Shown here one piece after another: positions 47,909 through 56,508 of a stretch of DNA of 64,000 nt. The notes beneath the pieces are model-generated. The model was given only the letters and a program-made list of their open reading frames with translations. It did not search any database and was not told the DNA's origin. Where the stretch lies: the NCBI RefSeq assembly GCF_013343215.1, contig NZ_CP039143.1:1550001-1614000 (forward strand), given 5' to 3'. Position numbers and translations under genes: made by a program. Position 1 is the first letter of the stretch. Every line of letters begins with the position of its first letter. This DNA is from Acinetobacter sp. 10FS3-1 (GTDB lineage Bacteria > Pseudomonadota > Gammaproteobacteria > Pseudomonadales > Moraxellaceae).

Positions 47909-48277
47909 TTAGGCTCCCCTACTCTTACAAAAGACAGCTGCGGTCATTCCTGAGTTATGCATACTCTGGACTTGACGATCCAGAAATTTTTTGGCAACCA
48001 TTACCATAATAGGTGCCATATTTAGCTCATGATTTTCTTCAGATACTTTATGAATCTCCTCATAGGCAATTAAACGCTGACAGAAAGCCCAACGCTGCTT
48101 TTGTACGTCTCCTTCCTGATTGGGTTGATCTAAAATAGCTTTGGTTTCATTTACAATTCTGGTTTGTTCCGCAATAAACTGATCATAAGCAGGCTGGGTC
48201 AGTTTCTCTGCAAAAGCAGTCTGATTGCACTGAATCAAACTGAGAATTACACATAATAAAGATGAGGTTTTAGTCAT
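47909..48277 (-). CDS. Hypothetical exported small protein
   Basis: 122 residues with a signal peptide (MTKTSSLLCVILSLIQCNQTAFA, cut likely after AFA) and a helical, charged mature part with two cysteines (WAFCQRL and VFCKSRG) that could form a disulfide. I recognise no family. It follows the Imm33-like gene by 13 bases on the same strand, so they are probably one operon, expressed from upstream of 48653. Confidence 0.7.
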   Translation of the reverse strand: MTKTSSLLCVILSLIQCNQTAFAEKLTQPAYDQFIAEQTRIVNETKAILDQPNQEGDVQKQRWAFCQRLIAYEEIHKVSEENHELNMAPIMVMVAKKFLDRQVQSMHNSGMTAAVFCKSRGA

Positions 48278-48290
48278 TTAAAATCTTCTT

Positions 48291-48653
48291 TTATTCTTCT
48301 TTCCAGACATCTTCGTAATCATCTGCATCAATCATAAAACGGAAGCCCTGCTCCAAAGCTAAATACGGTAAAACCTCGGGAGCTATATCCTGCACTTCAC
48401 GTACAGTCATGGTTTCAAAGGCATCTTCATTGGAGGCCAATTCACCGCCATAAATATACCAGCTAATATTTTCTGCGGTTTCAGGTTTTTTACGGATGCC
48501 AACAATGGGATCCTGTTTTAAGGTATGGACAGCCACCGCGACCACATCATCACCACTGACCTCTACATAGGCAGAACCAACCTCTTCACACAATAATTTC
48601 TGTTCTGCAATCAGTTCCTGTAACGGCGATAACTTTTGTGTATTTTTCGACAT
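48291..48653 (-). CDS. Imm33/DUF2185-like protein (possible immunity protein)
   Basis: 120 residues from ATG 48653. EVGSAYVEVSGDDVVAVAVHTLKQDPIVGIRK, WYIYGGELASNEDAF, and VLPYLALEQGFRFMIDADDYEDVW resemble the Imm33/DUF2185 fold found in immunity proteins of polymorphic toxins. The assignment is by eye and tentative. It lies about 2 kb from the T6SS remnant, and no toxin gene is adjacent, so it could be an orphan immunity gene or have a different role. The following exported protein gene is probably cotranscribed. Confidence 0.5.
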   Translation of the reverse strand: MSKNTQKLSPLQELIAEQKLLCEEVGSAYVEVSGDDVVAVAVHTLKQDPIVGIRKKPETAENISWYIYGGELASNEDAFETMTVREVQDIAPEVLPYLALEQGFRFMIDADDYEDVWKEE

Positions 48654-49384
48654 ACTTAATCCATTCACTTAAATTAACGTCTTAGTTTAGCTTAACTTTC
48701 AGGATTCGGATGTGTATTTTATCTATTGAAATATGAAATTTTCTGGCTTTAAAAATATTCAAGTGCAGACGAGCGCTTAAAGCTTATAGAAATTAAGCTT
48801 TCTTCATCTCTAAATAGTTTTATATAAACCACATGCTCTACACAGCAGATATCAACGGCGATACAGTTGATTGAGTTTTTTTAGATTCAAGCTCTGGGAT
48901 TACTTTTTAATAAACTCTAAATCCTCTGAATTTACCATATTCTACTTATTGTTACACACAATAATGGCGCAAAATGATTAAGCATACCGAGTTAATAGAT
49001 TTACATGATTGCATTTGTGTCAGTTAACCATTCAAAAACAGGTCTGTATCTTGTTAATCACACTAAAACATATAGAAAATTATAAGAAAATCTAAACAGC
49101 TTCTTAGAGGTTTTGTAATATCGTTGATATATCCTCGGGAAAACTGGAACTCCCACTTTTATTACTAAAGAAAAACTAATGAATTTTGTCTTATTTTAAT
49201 GAGGAATATTTTCTTATGGCGAAGAAATGAAATCTTCTTCTTTTTTCTGGTTTTCCTTCTGACTTAAAACAAGAAACGAGCTTTCATAATAGAGTAGAAA
49301 TTATTTTTAGATTGGATGTTTAAAATTTGCTTAGGCTATTTATTAATAGGACAGAATGTGGTTTATCATTTTTTAAAAGTGCAT
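48654..49384. other. Long intergenic region
   Basis: About 730 AT-rich bases without a supported gene. A third copy of the GCTTAGGCTATTT repeat is at 49329-49341. Confidence 0.5.
49329..49341 (+). repeat. Interspersed short repeat, copy 3
   Basis: GCTTAGGCTATTT again, after TTTAAAATTT, identical to the copies at 47610 and 47769. Confidence 0.55.
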
Positions 49385-49417
49385 AAAAATCACCCTCACT
49401 TATGGAGGATGATTTTT
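49385..49417 (-). terminator. Terminator of the hypothetical gene 49439-49957
   Basis: AAAAATCACCCTC and GAGGATGATTTTT pair with one mismatch around a short loop, about 20 bases beyond the minus-strand stop. Confidence 0.7.
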
Positions 49418-49438
49418 ATTAATCAACTAAAAATTCAC

Positions 49439-49957
49439 TTAAAACTTGGCAGTTAGAACCTGAGTAGAGACTTTATTTTTCCAAAGCTCGCGTAAGGTTG
49501 GCAAGTAAAACTTCTCGCCCAGCTCTACCAGTTCCGCATCAATCAAAGCATGCACATCATGCATAAACAGATAATCCAGCTCAACGCTACTCAGCTTCAG
49601 ATGTTTCTTCTCATATTCTCTACGCTTCTGCTGGGCCTCTTTCACTAACTGATCAGCAAATGCTCTATCTTTAAACTGTGTAATGGCGTTCAAACGTAAT
49701 TCAATAATACCCCACCCGGTTAAAAACATCTGGAAAGTTTCAAAATCTTTACTGGTAGATTCCCAAGACATTTCTTCAAGGTTTTCATTTTCTGGCAGTA
49801 CAGGTAAAATAAGTTCCATTACACTTGGAAAAATCTTCTTAAAATTCAAAATAAATTTAACAGGATGCTCACCTGGATAATCTTTGAATTGCACCTTTTT
49901 TTGAACATCTGTTAAATAAATATCTAGCATAAAACAATCATCAGTAGTTAATCTCAT
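49439..49957 (-). CDS. Hypothetical cytoplasmic protein
   Basis: 172 residues, mostly helical and charged, no signal peptide or membrane segment. Visible features: MLDIYLTDVQKKVQFKDYPGEHPVKFILNF, SWESTSKDFETFQMFLTGWGIIELRLNAI, and a Lys/Arg-rich helix QQKRREYEKKHLKL. I recognise no family. The start may be ATG 49957 or the ATG at 49930; neither has a strong ribosome site. It has its own terminator. Confidence 0.6.
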   Translation of the reverse strand: MRLTTDDCFMLDIYLTDVQKKVQFKDYPGEHPVKFILNFKKIFPSVMELILPVLPENENLEEMSWESTSKDFETFQMFLTGWGIIELRLNAITQFKDRAFADQLVKEAQQKRREYEKKHLKLSSVELDYLFMHDVHALIDAELVELGEKFYLPTLRELWKNKVSTQVLTAKF

Positions 49958-50061
49958 CTACTGCTATTGTACGCAAGTCTGGACGAGATAAAAACTACTG
50001 CTGAGCCATCCACGTTAAAACAATAACAAAGAGTATGAAAATAAGCTGCCTCAACAACTTA

Positions 50062-51456
50062 TTATTTTATATTTGGAGAAACCATATTTTCAGGACGAAC
50101 TACTTCATCAAACTGTTCTTCCGTCACTAAACCTAACTCTACTGCCACCTGTTTTAATGTTTTTCCTTCTTTATAAGCTGTCTTGGCTACCTTGGCTGCA
50201 TTTTCATAACCAATCACCGGGTTTAATGCGGTCACTAACATCAACGAATCATGCAGGAAATGATCAATTCTCTCATGATTCGGCTCGATGCCTACGGCGC
50301 AATGGTCATTAAAACTATTACATGCATCTCCCAGAAGTTGAATAGACTGTAATAAGTTATAGGCAATTACCGGCATAAATACGTTTAATTCAAAATTACC
50401 CGAAGCACCGGCAATATTGATGGTCGTATCATTCCCTAAAACCTGAGCAACCACCATGGTCATGGCTTCACTTTGAGTTGGATTAACTTTACCCGGCATA
50501 ATGCTTGAACCCGGTTCATTTTCCGGAATACGCAATTCACCTAAACCACAACGCGGCCCACTGGCCAACCAACGAATGTCGTTAGCGATTTTATTCAGAC
50601 TGACTGCAAGCGTTTTTAAAGCACCTGAAGCAAATACTGCTGCATCGCGGCCCGCCAAGGCTTCAAACTTATTCGGTGCCGTGACAAAAGGCAGATCTGT
50701 TAATTGAGCTAAAGTCTTTGCCGCTTGAACTGCATAATCTGGATGAGCATTGAGTCCCGTACCTACGGCGGTACCACCCAATGGCAATTCATATAGTCCG
50801 AGTAGTGCTTGTTCTAAGCGTAAAATTGCATGATCCAGTTGCGATACATAGCCACTAAACTCCTGGCCCAGTGTTAAAGGCGTCGCATCCTGAAGATGGG
50901 TACGGCCAATTTTCACAATATCGGAAAATTCCTGAGATTTCGCATGCAAAGTATCACGTAAACGACTGACTGCCGGAATCAACAGCTCATTAATCTGTAA
51001 GCTTGCAGCCACATGAATTGCGGTCGGGAAAGAGTCATTGGTTGATTGCGCACGATTCACATGGTCATTCGGATGCACAGGTTTTTGTGCACCTAAAGGA
51101 TTACCCAGCTTATGATTGGCAATATTGGCAATGACTTCATTACAGTTCATATTGCTTTGTGTGCCAGAACCGGTTTGCCATACAACCAATGGAAACTGGC
51201 TATCCCATTGTCCGCTAATGACTTCATCCGCCGCTCCTACTATATAAGTCGATAGCTCCTGAGGAATCTGCTTTAACTCTGCATTGGTTATGGCGGCAGC
51301 TTTCTTGACCAGCCCCATGGCACGAATCATGGCACGAGGTAAATGCTCCTGACCAATCTTAAAGTTTTGCAAGCTACGTTGAGTTTGTGCTCCCCATAGG
51401 GCTTCACTTGGGACAGCGACCTCTCCCATCGTGTCATGTTCAATACGTGTTTCCAT
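50062..51456 (-). CDS. fumC: Fumarate hydratase, class II
   Basis: 464 residues from ATG 51456 (the longer frame uses a TTG). Motifs: [18 protein letters not shown], the loop [10 protein letters not shown], the histidine of [17 protein letters not shown], and the signature [15 protein letters not shown] near residue 320. It is the oxygen-stable TCA-cycle fumarase, interconverting fumarate and malate. It stands alone on its strand. Confidence 0.95.
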   Translation of the reverse strand: METRIEHDTMGEVAVPSEALWGAQTQRSLQNFKIGQEHLPRAMIRAMGLVKKAAAITNAELKQIPQELSTYIVGAADEVISGQWDSQFPLVVWQTGSGTQSNMNCNEVIANIANHKLGNPLGAQKPVHPNDHVNRAQSTNDSFPTAIHVAASLQINELLIPAVSRLRDTLHAKSQEFSDIVKIGRTHLQDATPLTLGQEFSGYVSQLDHAILRLEQALLGLYELPLGGTAVGTGLNAHPDYAVQAAKTLAQLTDLPFVTAPNKFEALAGRDAAVFASGALKTLAVSLNKIANDIRWLASGPRCGLGELRIPENEPGSSIMPGKVNPTQSEAMTMVVAQVLGNDTTINIAGASGNFELNVFMPVIAYNLLQSIQLLGDACNSFNDHCAVGIEPNHERIDHFLHDSLMLVTALNPVIGYENAAKVAKTAYKEGKTLKQVAVELGLVTEEQFDEVVRPENMVSPNIK

Positions 51457-51592
51457 ATTTAATCTCAACTTTATTTTGCATATTGCCAGTAGTTTTCTTA
51501 TCTAAAATAAAGATATTTAAAGATATTTAAAGATATTTATGGTTATTTTAATCAGCTTAAGCACTCAAGTAAATGATAATTATTATCAAGTA

Positions 51593-52600
51593 CTATCCTC
51601 TTAAGGTGTTTTGATAAAATAACCATTCATCCTCCAGCATTTTGCTTAAGCTATGCCGAGGCTGCCAGTGCAATAATTGCTGAGCTTTGGTGGTATCTGC
51701 ACCAAGTTGATCCAGCTCGGCATGAGGATATGGCAAAGCATCTATTGTAGGAATGGTGGATTGAGTCACCTCTGCAACCTGATCCAGCAAGTTTTTAATT
51801 GAGACCAGTTCACCTGCAATATTAAAAGCCTCACAACATAACTCTTGCTGCTGTGACAACCATTGCAAAGATTTAATAACCGCATCACACCCATCCATTA
51901 CATGCAGAAAACTTCGCTCTACGGTCTGGTCTGCTGTCATGGCCTGACGGCGTAATTCCAGATATTCTCGCTGATGTGCTCCTACCTGCATCGCCAGAGG
52001 TACAATATTTTTCGGTAAAGGTGGAATCCATTCACCTAAAATCCCGCCTTCAAAGGCACCAGCAATATTGGAAAGTCGCAAGATCGCAATTCGCCATTCA
52101 TTATCGGTTTTGGCAGTATCCCGAATAATTTCCTCTACCATCTGTTGAGATTTAATATAAGGATTGGGATAAGTATAATTAAAAGGCTGATCTTCATGCA
52201 GATCGGGTGCTGAATGGCCATAAACGGCTAAACTGGACAAATGCACCAGATGCCGTACACCGGTACGCTGCATTGCCCGCATCAGACTCATAATACAGCT
52301 GACATTATCATTATAATAATCAAGAGGCTTTAAGACTGATTCTTCCATTGATTTAAAACTTGCAGTATGAATCACAGCCTGTATGGAATGCAGTTCAAAT
52401 ACTTTATTTAAGGTAGGGGTATTACGAATATCAATTTTAACAAAAGGCACATATCGACCAGAAATATATTCAAGACGCTCCAAAGTCTGCAAACTGGCAT
52501 TGGCCAGATTATCAACCACAATCACCTCTACACCTTGTGCAAGCAGACTTAATGCAATGTGTGAGCCTAAAAAGCCTAAACCACCCGTCACTAAAATCAT
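51593..52600 (-). CDS. NAD-dependent epimerase/dehydratase-like protein (GalE-like) with altered catalytic lysine
   Basis: 335 residues of the extended SDR fold. NAD motif TGGLGFLGSHIALSLL (residues 5-20), VDNLANAS, IHTASFKSMEES and LSSLAVYGHS. The catalytic motif, usually YxxxK, reads YIKSQ (Tyr148 to Gln152), so the lysine is replaced. A UDP-sugar 4-epimerase-like substrate site is suggested by the GalE-like wording (RLSNIAGAFEGGILGEWIPP). It may be inactive or use another residue. It is divergent from the tusDCBE operon. Confidence 0.8.
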   Translation of the reverse strand: MILVTGGLGFLGSHIALSLLAQGVEVIVVDNLANASLQTLERLEYISGRYVPFVKIDIRNTPTLNKVFELHSIQAVIHTASFKSMEESVLKPLDYYNDNVSCIMSLMRAMQRTGVRHLVHLSSLAVYGHSAPDLHEDQPFNYTYPNPYIKSQQMVEEIIRDTAKTDNEWRIAILRLSNIAGAFEGGILGEWIPPLPKNIVPLAMQVGAHQREYLELRRQAMTADQTVERSFLHVMDGCDAVIKSLQWLSQQQELCCEAFNIAGELVSIKNLLDQVAEVTQSTIPTIDALPYPHAELDQLGADTTKAQQLLHWQPRHSLSKMLEDEWLFYQNTLRG

Positions 52601-52670
52601 TTATACTACCTACTTTCTGATGTAGCCAAGATCAATTCGTTGATGTTGATCAAGCCTGTAGTGAATTTCG

Positions 52671-53039
52671 ATGAGCACTTTAATTCTTGTTACCTCCGCA
52701 CCGACGTCTATTTATGCCTGGCATGCTTTGGGGCTTGCTCAGGCATTACAGCAAAAACACGAAAAATTTCGCGTATTCTTTTATCAGGACGGTGTCTCGG
52801 TCGCGAATGCATTGCAATGGGTACCAGATGACCAGCGCAACCTTTCACGCGCCTGGCAAGATCTGAAAATCCGCTTGCCTGTATGTGTCAGTGCCGCCTT
52901 GGCACGTGGAATTACAGATCAGGACAATGCTCAACGTCACAATATTCAACAACATAATCTTGCAGATAGTTTTGAATTGGTCGGTTTAGGTGAGCTTGCC
53001 GATGCGGTTCAGTCCTCACAACGTCTTATTCAATTCTAG
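52671..53039 (+). CDS. tusD: Sulfur relay protein TusD (DsrE family)
   Basis: 122 residues. DsrE-fold start STLILVTSAPTSIYAWHALGLAQAL, then FFYQDGVSVANAL, and the active cysteine in RLPVCVSAALARGIT. With TusB and TusC it accepts persulfide from TusA and passes it to TusE for 2-thiouridine formation at the tRNA wobble base by MnmA. First gene of tusDCBE. Confidence 0.88.
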   Translation: MSTLILVTSAPTSIYAWHALGLAQALQQKHEKFRVFFYQDGVSVANALQWVPDDQRNLSRAWQDLKIRLPVCVSAALARGITDQDNAQRHNIQQHNLADSFELVGLGELADAVQSSQRLIQF

Positions 53040-53083
53040 ATGCTTCATTTTTCAGGATGTGTTGCTTTTAAAAGGAATCTTGT

Positions 53084-53434
53084 GTGAAATCTGTACTTGT
53101 TATATTAACTCAAGCCAACTTAAACAGCTTGCAGGTGCATGAAAGCCTGTCTGCAACCATGGTACTGGCCACCTTTGGTTCAGAAGTTAAGATACTGCTA
53201 CAAGGAGCAGCTTTAAGTTTGCTGCATGCCGACCAACAATTTGAACAGCGCAAACATGCCTTTAAACTGGCCTCTAATCTGGTAGATAGTTTTGAATTTT
53301 ATGATCTAACACCGATTCTGGTAGAGCAGAAAAATCAGGATTCTCCTTTTGTGAAACACAGTGAGCAAGATATTGAGTTTATCGAGCTGAATCCAGAATT
53401 TATTCAAAACTTCGATCATGTTTTGTATTGGTAA
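53084..53434 (+). CDS. tusC: Sulfur relay protein TusC (DsrF-like)
   Basis: 116 residues with the DsrF pattern VLVILTQANLNSLQVHESLSATMVLATFG and VKILLQGAALSLLHADQ. It is the second subunit of the TusBCD heterohexamer. AAAAGGAATCTT precedes its GTG/ATG region; the frame fits the family length. Confidence 0.82.
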   Translation: MKSVLVILTQANLNSLQVHESLSATMVLATFGSEVKILLQGAALSLLHADQQFEQRKHAFKLASNLVDSFEFYDLTPILVEQKNQDSPFVKHSEQDIEFIELNPEFIQNFDHVLYW

Positions 53435-53451
53435 GGAATAAGGATAAACTC

Positions 53452-53736
53452 ATGTCAGAAAACACCCTTTACCTAATCCAGTCAGATTATGCAGCTACGG
53501 CGTCTATACTGGATCAGCTTGCTCAAGTTCATTCTCCAGATGATTCAGTGGTTTTGATGGGCGAATCGCTACTGTATGTAGAACACGACTTCTTACAGCA
53601 GTTGCCGCGCGTTTATCTACTTGAAAATGATGCTCAGATATTGGTTTCTCCGTTGCCAGAGCATGCCACCTTATTAAACTATGCACAATTTGCAGATCTA
53701 TGTCTGGCGTTTAAGCGCTGTATTTCAATGAAATAA
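53452..53736 (+). CDS. tusB: Sulfur relay protein TusB (DsrH-like)
   Basis: 94 residues from ATG 53452 (AAGGAATAAGGATAA upstream). MSENTLYLIQSDYAATASILDQL, DDSVVLMGESLLYV and VYLLENDAQ are of the DsrH/TusB type. It begins 18 bases after tusC. Confidence 0.8.
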   Translation: MSENTLYLIQSDYAATASILDQLAQVHSPDDSVVLMGESLLYVEHDFLQQLPRVYLLENDAQILVSPLPEHATLLNYAQFADLCLAFKRCISMK

Positions 53737-53749
53737 TCATGAGCCTGAT

Positions 53750-54061
53750 ATGAATTTAGAACTGGATCAAGATGGTCACCTAGTCGACTATACCCTCTGG
53801 AATGAGCAAGTTGCCCAAGTACTGGCTGACAGCTTAAAACTTCAATTAACACCTTGGCACCTAGAAGTATTACAGGCAGTGCGCCAGTTTTATCAGCAGT
53901 TCGGACATTCTCCTGCTACCCGTCCTCTGATTAAATTTCTGATGAAAACAGTCAGTCCGGAAATTAACAATGCGCTGTTACAGGAAAAATTTAATACTGG
54001 ACTGGTTGCACGCCATTTAAGCCGTCTGGCTGGCGTTCCAAAACCGGCCAACTGCTTATAA
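53750..54061 (+). CDS. tusE: Sulfur relay protein TusE (DsrC family)
   Basis: 103 residues ending in AGVPKPANCL, the DsrC tail in which the penultimate cysteine carries the persulfide to MnmA. DGHLVDYTLWNEQVAQVLAD and TPWHLEVLQAVRQFYQQFGHSPATRPLIKFL are also DsrC hallmarks. It starts 14 bases after tusB and completes the operon. Confidence 0.93.
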   Translation: MNLELDQDGHLVDYTLWNEQVAQVLADSLKLQLTPWHLEVLQAVRQFYQQFGHSPATRPLIKFLMKTVSPEINNALLQEKFNTGLVARHLSRLAGVPKPANCL

Positions 54062-54190
54062 AAGACTACCAGCCCTGCTTTTAAATAAAACAATAAAGAC
54101 CAAGCCTGCTATCGCGCGCTTTTTGTCTTAGCCTTCAAGCTGACGAATACATTATTTGCAGATTTAAGCTAATCCTTGTGTGAAGTAATT

Positions 54191-54212
54191 CCGTCTTATT
54201 TAAATAAGACGG
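54191..54212. repeat. Perfect 22-bp palindrome after tusE
   Basis: The half-site CCGTCTTATTT is followed immediately by its exact complement AAATAAGACGG. There is no T tract, and it lies about 130 bases after the tusE stop. It could be an operator, a hairpin that stabilises the mRNA, or part of an old mobile element end. Confidence 0.6.
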
Positions 54213-54449
54213 TTGGAATACTGTCCTATTTTATCTTTTGAAAATATATTGGCCAAGAAGCCATAAGAGCATTCAACGTATAAGGGCTCAGATCACTGAG
54301 TATGCCTTAAAGATTAAGAGCACTTTTCAGTCAGTCTAGCCCTTTTAGCGATTAGCTCATTTCACAGCTCAGTGAAAAAGCGGTAGGTTTTACAATCTTC
54401 TTCTGGTTTATTCATGCTGGGGTCTGGATATAAATTTTAGGCATTAAAA

Positions 54450-54470
54450 AACCACCGCACAGGGTGGTTA
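54450..54470 (-). terminator. Minus-strand terminator after the 35-aa membrane peptide frame
   Basis: AACCACC and GGTGGTT pair around a short loop and, on the minus strand, are followed by a T6 run. It lies 14 bases beyond the stop of the small minus-strand ORF, supporting a real transcript. Confidence 0.6.
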
Positions 54471-54483
54471 TAAAATACATACG

Positions 54484-54591
54484 TCAGATTAAAATAGGTA
54501 TTGCTATATGAGCTCTTTGCAAGTGGGAAAAAATCATCATCCCAAAAATTAAAAACGTTAAAGCGATTGTAGTAGAGCTATATATTGGCAT
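54484..54591 (-). CDS. Possible small membrane peptide (35 aa)
   Basis: MPIYSSTTIALTFLIFGMMI opens the frame, one transmembrane helix, followed by a short basic tail (SHLQRAH) and a hydrophobic end. TAAGTGA seven bases before the ATG is a fair ribosome site, and a terminator follows the stop at the right distance. No family is recognised; small membrane peptides include type I toxins and regulators of membrane complexes. Confidence 0.45.
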   Translation of the reverse strand: MPIYSSTTIALTFLIFGMMIFSHLQRAHIAIPILI

Positions 54592-55124
54592 TTATTCACT
54601 TATCATCTGTATAGAGCTACAAGATACCCAAATGAAATTACAAAGGCAAACAATATATTATTTTTAAACAACTTTTTAGTGAAAAACCTTTCGAAGGAAG
54701 CTTGCTTAACCAAATGATTGCTCTACTGCGCAAATCATTATTAATATAACCACGACAACCAATACTGTCTCGATTTTAGCTATCGTAAAGCACTCGGATT
54801 CATTGAGAATATATTTTAATAGTGATTTGAGATTACATTCTACTAATCTCTTCTTGGATTTTATCGTAGTTAACCCTGGTTATACGCATTTCTATAATTT
54901 TCGATTAATCTATATCTAGGAGAGGGCTTTTTTAATACTGGAAGAACTAACATTTCGTTAAGCAACTCTACAAAAAATTTCACCCGAAAATCATTCTTAC
55001 GCAAATCTAGATCCCTATAACTCAAGACTTGACTGTCTTACATATCCCGACAGAGTTGCTACATTAGTAATTTAAGCCATTCTCTACACTGAATTTAAGT
55101 TTTAGAAACGTAGAGGAAATTCAA

Positions 55125-55292
55125 ATGAAAAAGTATTCGACAGTTCTATTACTCACCCTATCAGGTTTGATCGGAACAGCTGCTATTGCATCAAAACCCC
55201 CAATAGAAGCCACCGCTGCCGCTGAAGCACAGCAAGTTGCTTTAGAATATGCCAGAGAGCAAGCAAAGACCTCAACATCATCTGATGAATAG
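55125..55292 (+). CDS. Small exported protein (55 aa)
   Basis: ATG 55125, preceded by GAGGAAATT, encodes MKKYSTVLLLTLSGLIGTAA, a clear signal peptide (cut likely after AIA), then a 30-residue Ala/Glu-rich helical tail (EATAAAEAQQVALEYAREQ). A good terminator follows at 55298. It is too short for most gene finders, but start, ribosome site, signal peptide and terminator agree. Function unknown. Confidence 0.65.
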   Translation: MKKYSTVLLLTLSGLIGTAAIASKPPIEATAAAEAQQVALEYAREQAKTSTSSDE

Positions 55293-55297
55293 AATGT

Positions 55298-55320
55298 AGC
55301 CCTCAAATGAGGGCTTCTTT
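55298..55320 (+). terminator. Terminator after the 55-aa exported protein
   Basis: AGCCCTC and GAGGGCT pair around AAAT, followed by TCTTTT. Confidence 0.8.
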
Positions 55321-55390
55321 TCCTGTAGTCTGGACTAAGAGGGAAAAATCCAAAACCCTGCAGAAAACCACTCTAGAGAGTGGTTTTGTT

Positions 55391-55666
55391 TTACCTGACT
55401 TCAAGTTCTTTATGCTTCCAAGATCGATTACTATCGTATGAAAAGCTCATGTTGTCAGACTCATAAGTTTTTTCTTGACGATTAAGCTTTTCAATCATTT
55501 CAATCAGAGTACCACCTCCATGGGCCTGCTCTTTGTAAAGTGCTCTCAAAACAAGTTCGGCAGGCTTTCCGATAGCCACTCGATCACTCTCCCAGTTGCG
55601 AACTGTGGATTCATTAACACTTAATATACCTGCTAGATTCTTTTGTGAAAGGTTTAGCTCTATCAA
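55391..55666 (-). pseudogene. HTH (XRE/MqsA-like) regulator, N-terminally truncated
   Basis: The 91 residues hold a helix-turn-helix LNLSQKNLAGILSVNESTVRNWESDR followed by KPAELVLRALYKEQ and a charged tail. Full-length relatives have about 80 more residues before the HTH; here a stop codon (TAG) lies two codons before the first usable start, a TTG with no ribosome site. It looks like the C-terminal part of an antitoxin- or phage-type regulator whose 5' half is lost. Confidence 0.55.
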
Positions 55667-55761
55667 AATCTAAGACAAGACCAAAAAAAAGGCACTAATG
55701 CTCGATCTGATTCTTTAGTCATGATAAAGCCTGGCCAGAGATTTCATATTGACCCAATCCT

Positions 55762-55896
55762 TCATAGATCAATAGGAGGAAAGCTCACCCTAGTCACCAT
55801 CTTCTGCGTCGTTAAGCCTATTGAGAACTCATCAGGCAGAATGATCTTTTTACTGTGAGCGTACCGAAGTGCTTCAAGAAATGTGACTGGTGGCAT
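55762..55896 (-). pseudogene. Phage head morphogenesis protein fragment
   Basis: ATG 55896 opens MPPVTFLEALRYAHSKKIIL, then PDEFSIGLTTQKMVTRVSF, ending at a stop after 44 residues. The opening resembles the N-terminus of Mu/SPP1-type phage head morphogenesis proteins (alpha-helical start with LP(D/T)E). With the truncated HTH regulator it marks a decayed prophage remnant. Assignment is from memory and uncertain. Confidence 0.4.
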
Positions 55897-56040
55897 AATT
55901 AGCGCCAAAAAACTCACCAAAGTAAATTCTATCCCTGTAAATCGAGCACCAAATCATTAAGAAGCAGGCATTTCACTATGTGAGTATCATTATGAGTAAC
56001 CTTGAAAACCAAGAGCCAAATTTCAATTTTTAAAACTTAA

Positions 56041-56508
56041 TTATTCATCTACAATATCGGCAAATTCTGCCCCTAAAATCCGTGCTAAATCTTGCGGATT
56101 TATCCCAATATCAAGCCCCCTTTTCCCACCGCTTACATACATTTTTTCAAGCTGGCTTGCACTAATACAAATTACTGTTTTTAAGCGCTTTTTCTGACCA
56201 ATAGGACTAATACCACCGACCATATAACCCGTTAAGCGTTCAGCATGTTTAGGATCTGCTATTTGCAGCTTTTTGCAACCTAAAGCTGCTGCTACTTTCT
56301 TCAGATTTAACTGATAATGTACAGGTAGAATTGCGACAAAATATTGTTTCTCATCGGTTACCAATAAGGTTTTAAAAACTTCTGCAACAGCAAGCCCTAG
56401 CTTTTCGGCTGCTTCCAGACCAAAACTTTTGGCCTGTGGATCATGCTCATATTCATGGATGCTATATGGGATTTTTTGTGATTTAAGCAGTTTACAGGCT
56501 GGTGTCAT
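56041..56508 (-). CDS. ybaK: Cys-tRNA(Pro)/Cys-tRNA(Cys) deacylase YbaK
   Basis: 155 residues of the YbaK/EbsC fold. [24 protein letters not shown] is the family start; [24 protein letters not shown] (catalytic-site region) and [16 protein letters not shown] are typical. It removes cysteine mischarged to tRNA-Pro. The gene is isolated between decayed DNA and a long spacer. Confidence 0.9.
   Translation of the reverse strand: MTPACKLLKSQKIPYSIHEYEHDPQAKSFGLEAAEKLGLAVAEVFKTLLVTDEKQYFVAILPVHYQLNLKKVAAALGCKKLQIADPKHAERLTGYMVGGISPIGQKKRLKTVICISASQLEKMYVSGGKRGLDIGINPQDLARILGAEFADIVDE

Larger units (their letters stand above)
54213..55124. other. Decayed accessory region
   Basis: About 900 bases with no large gene. 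It contains a 35-aa membrane peptide frame on the minus strand (54484-54591) and, at about 54770-54825 on the plus strand, the reading LDFSYRKALGFIENIF, which resembles the tail of a transposase but is too short to assign. Confidence 0.4.
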
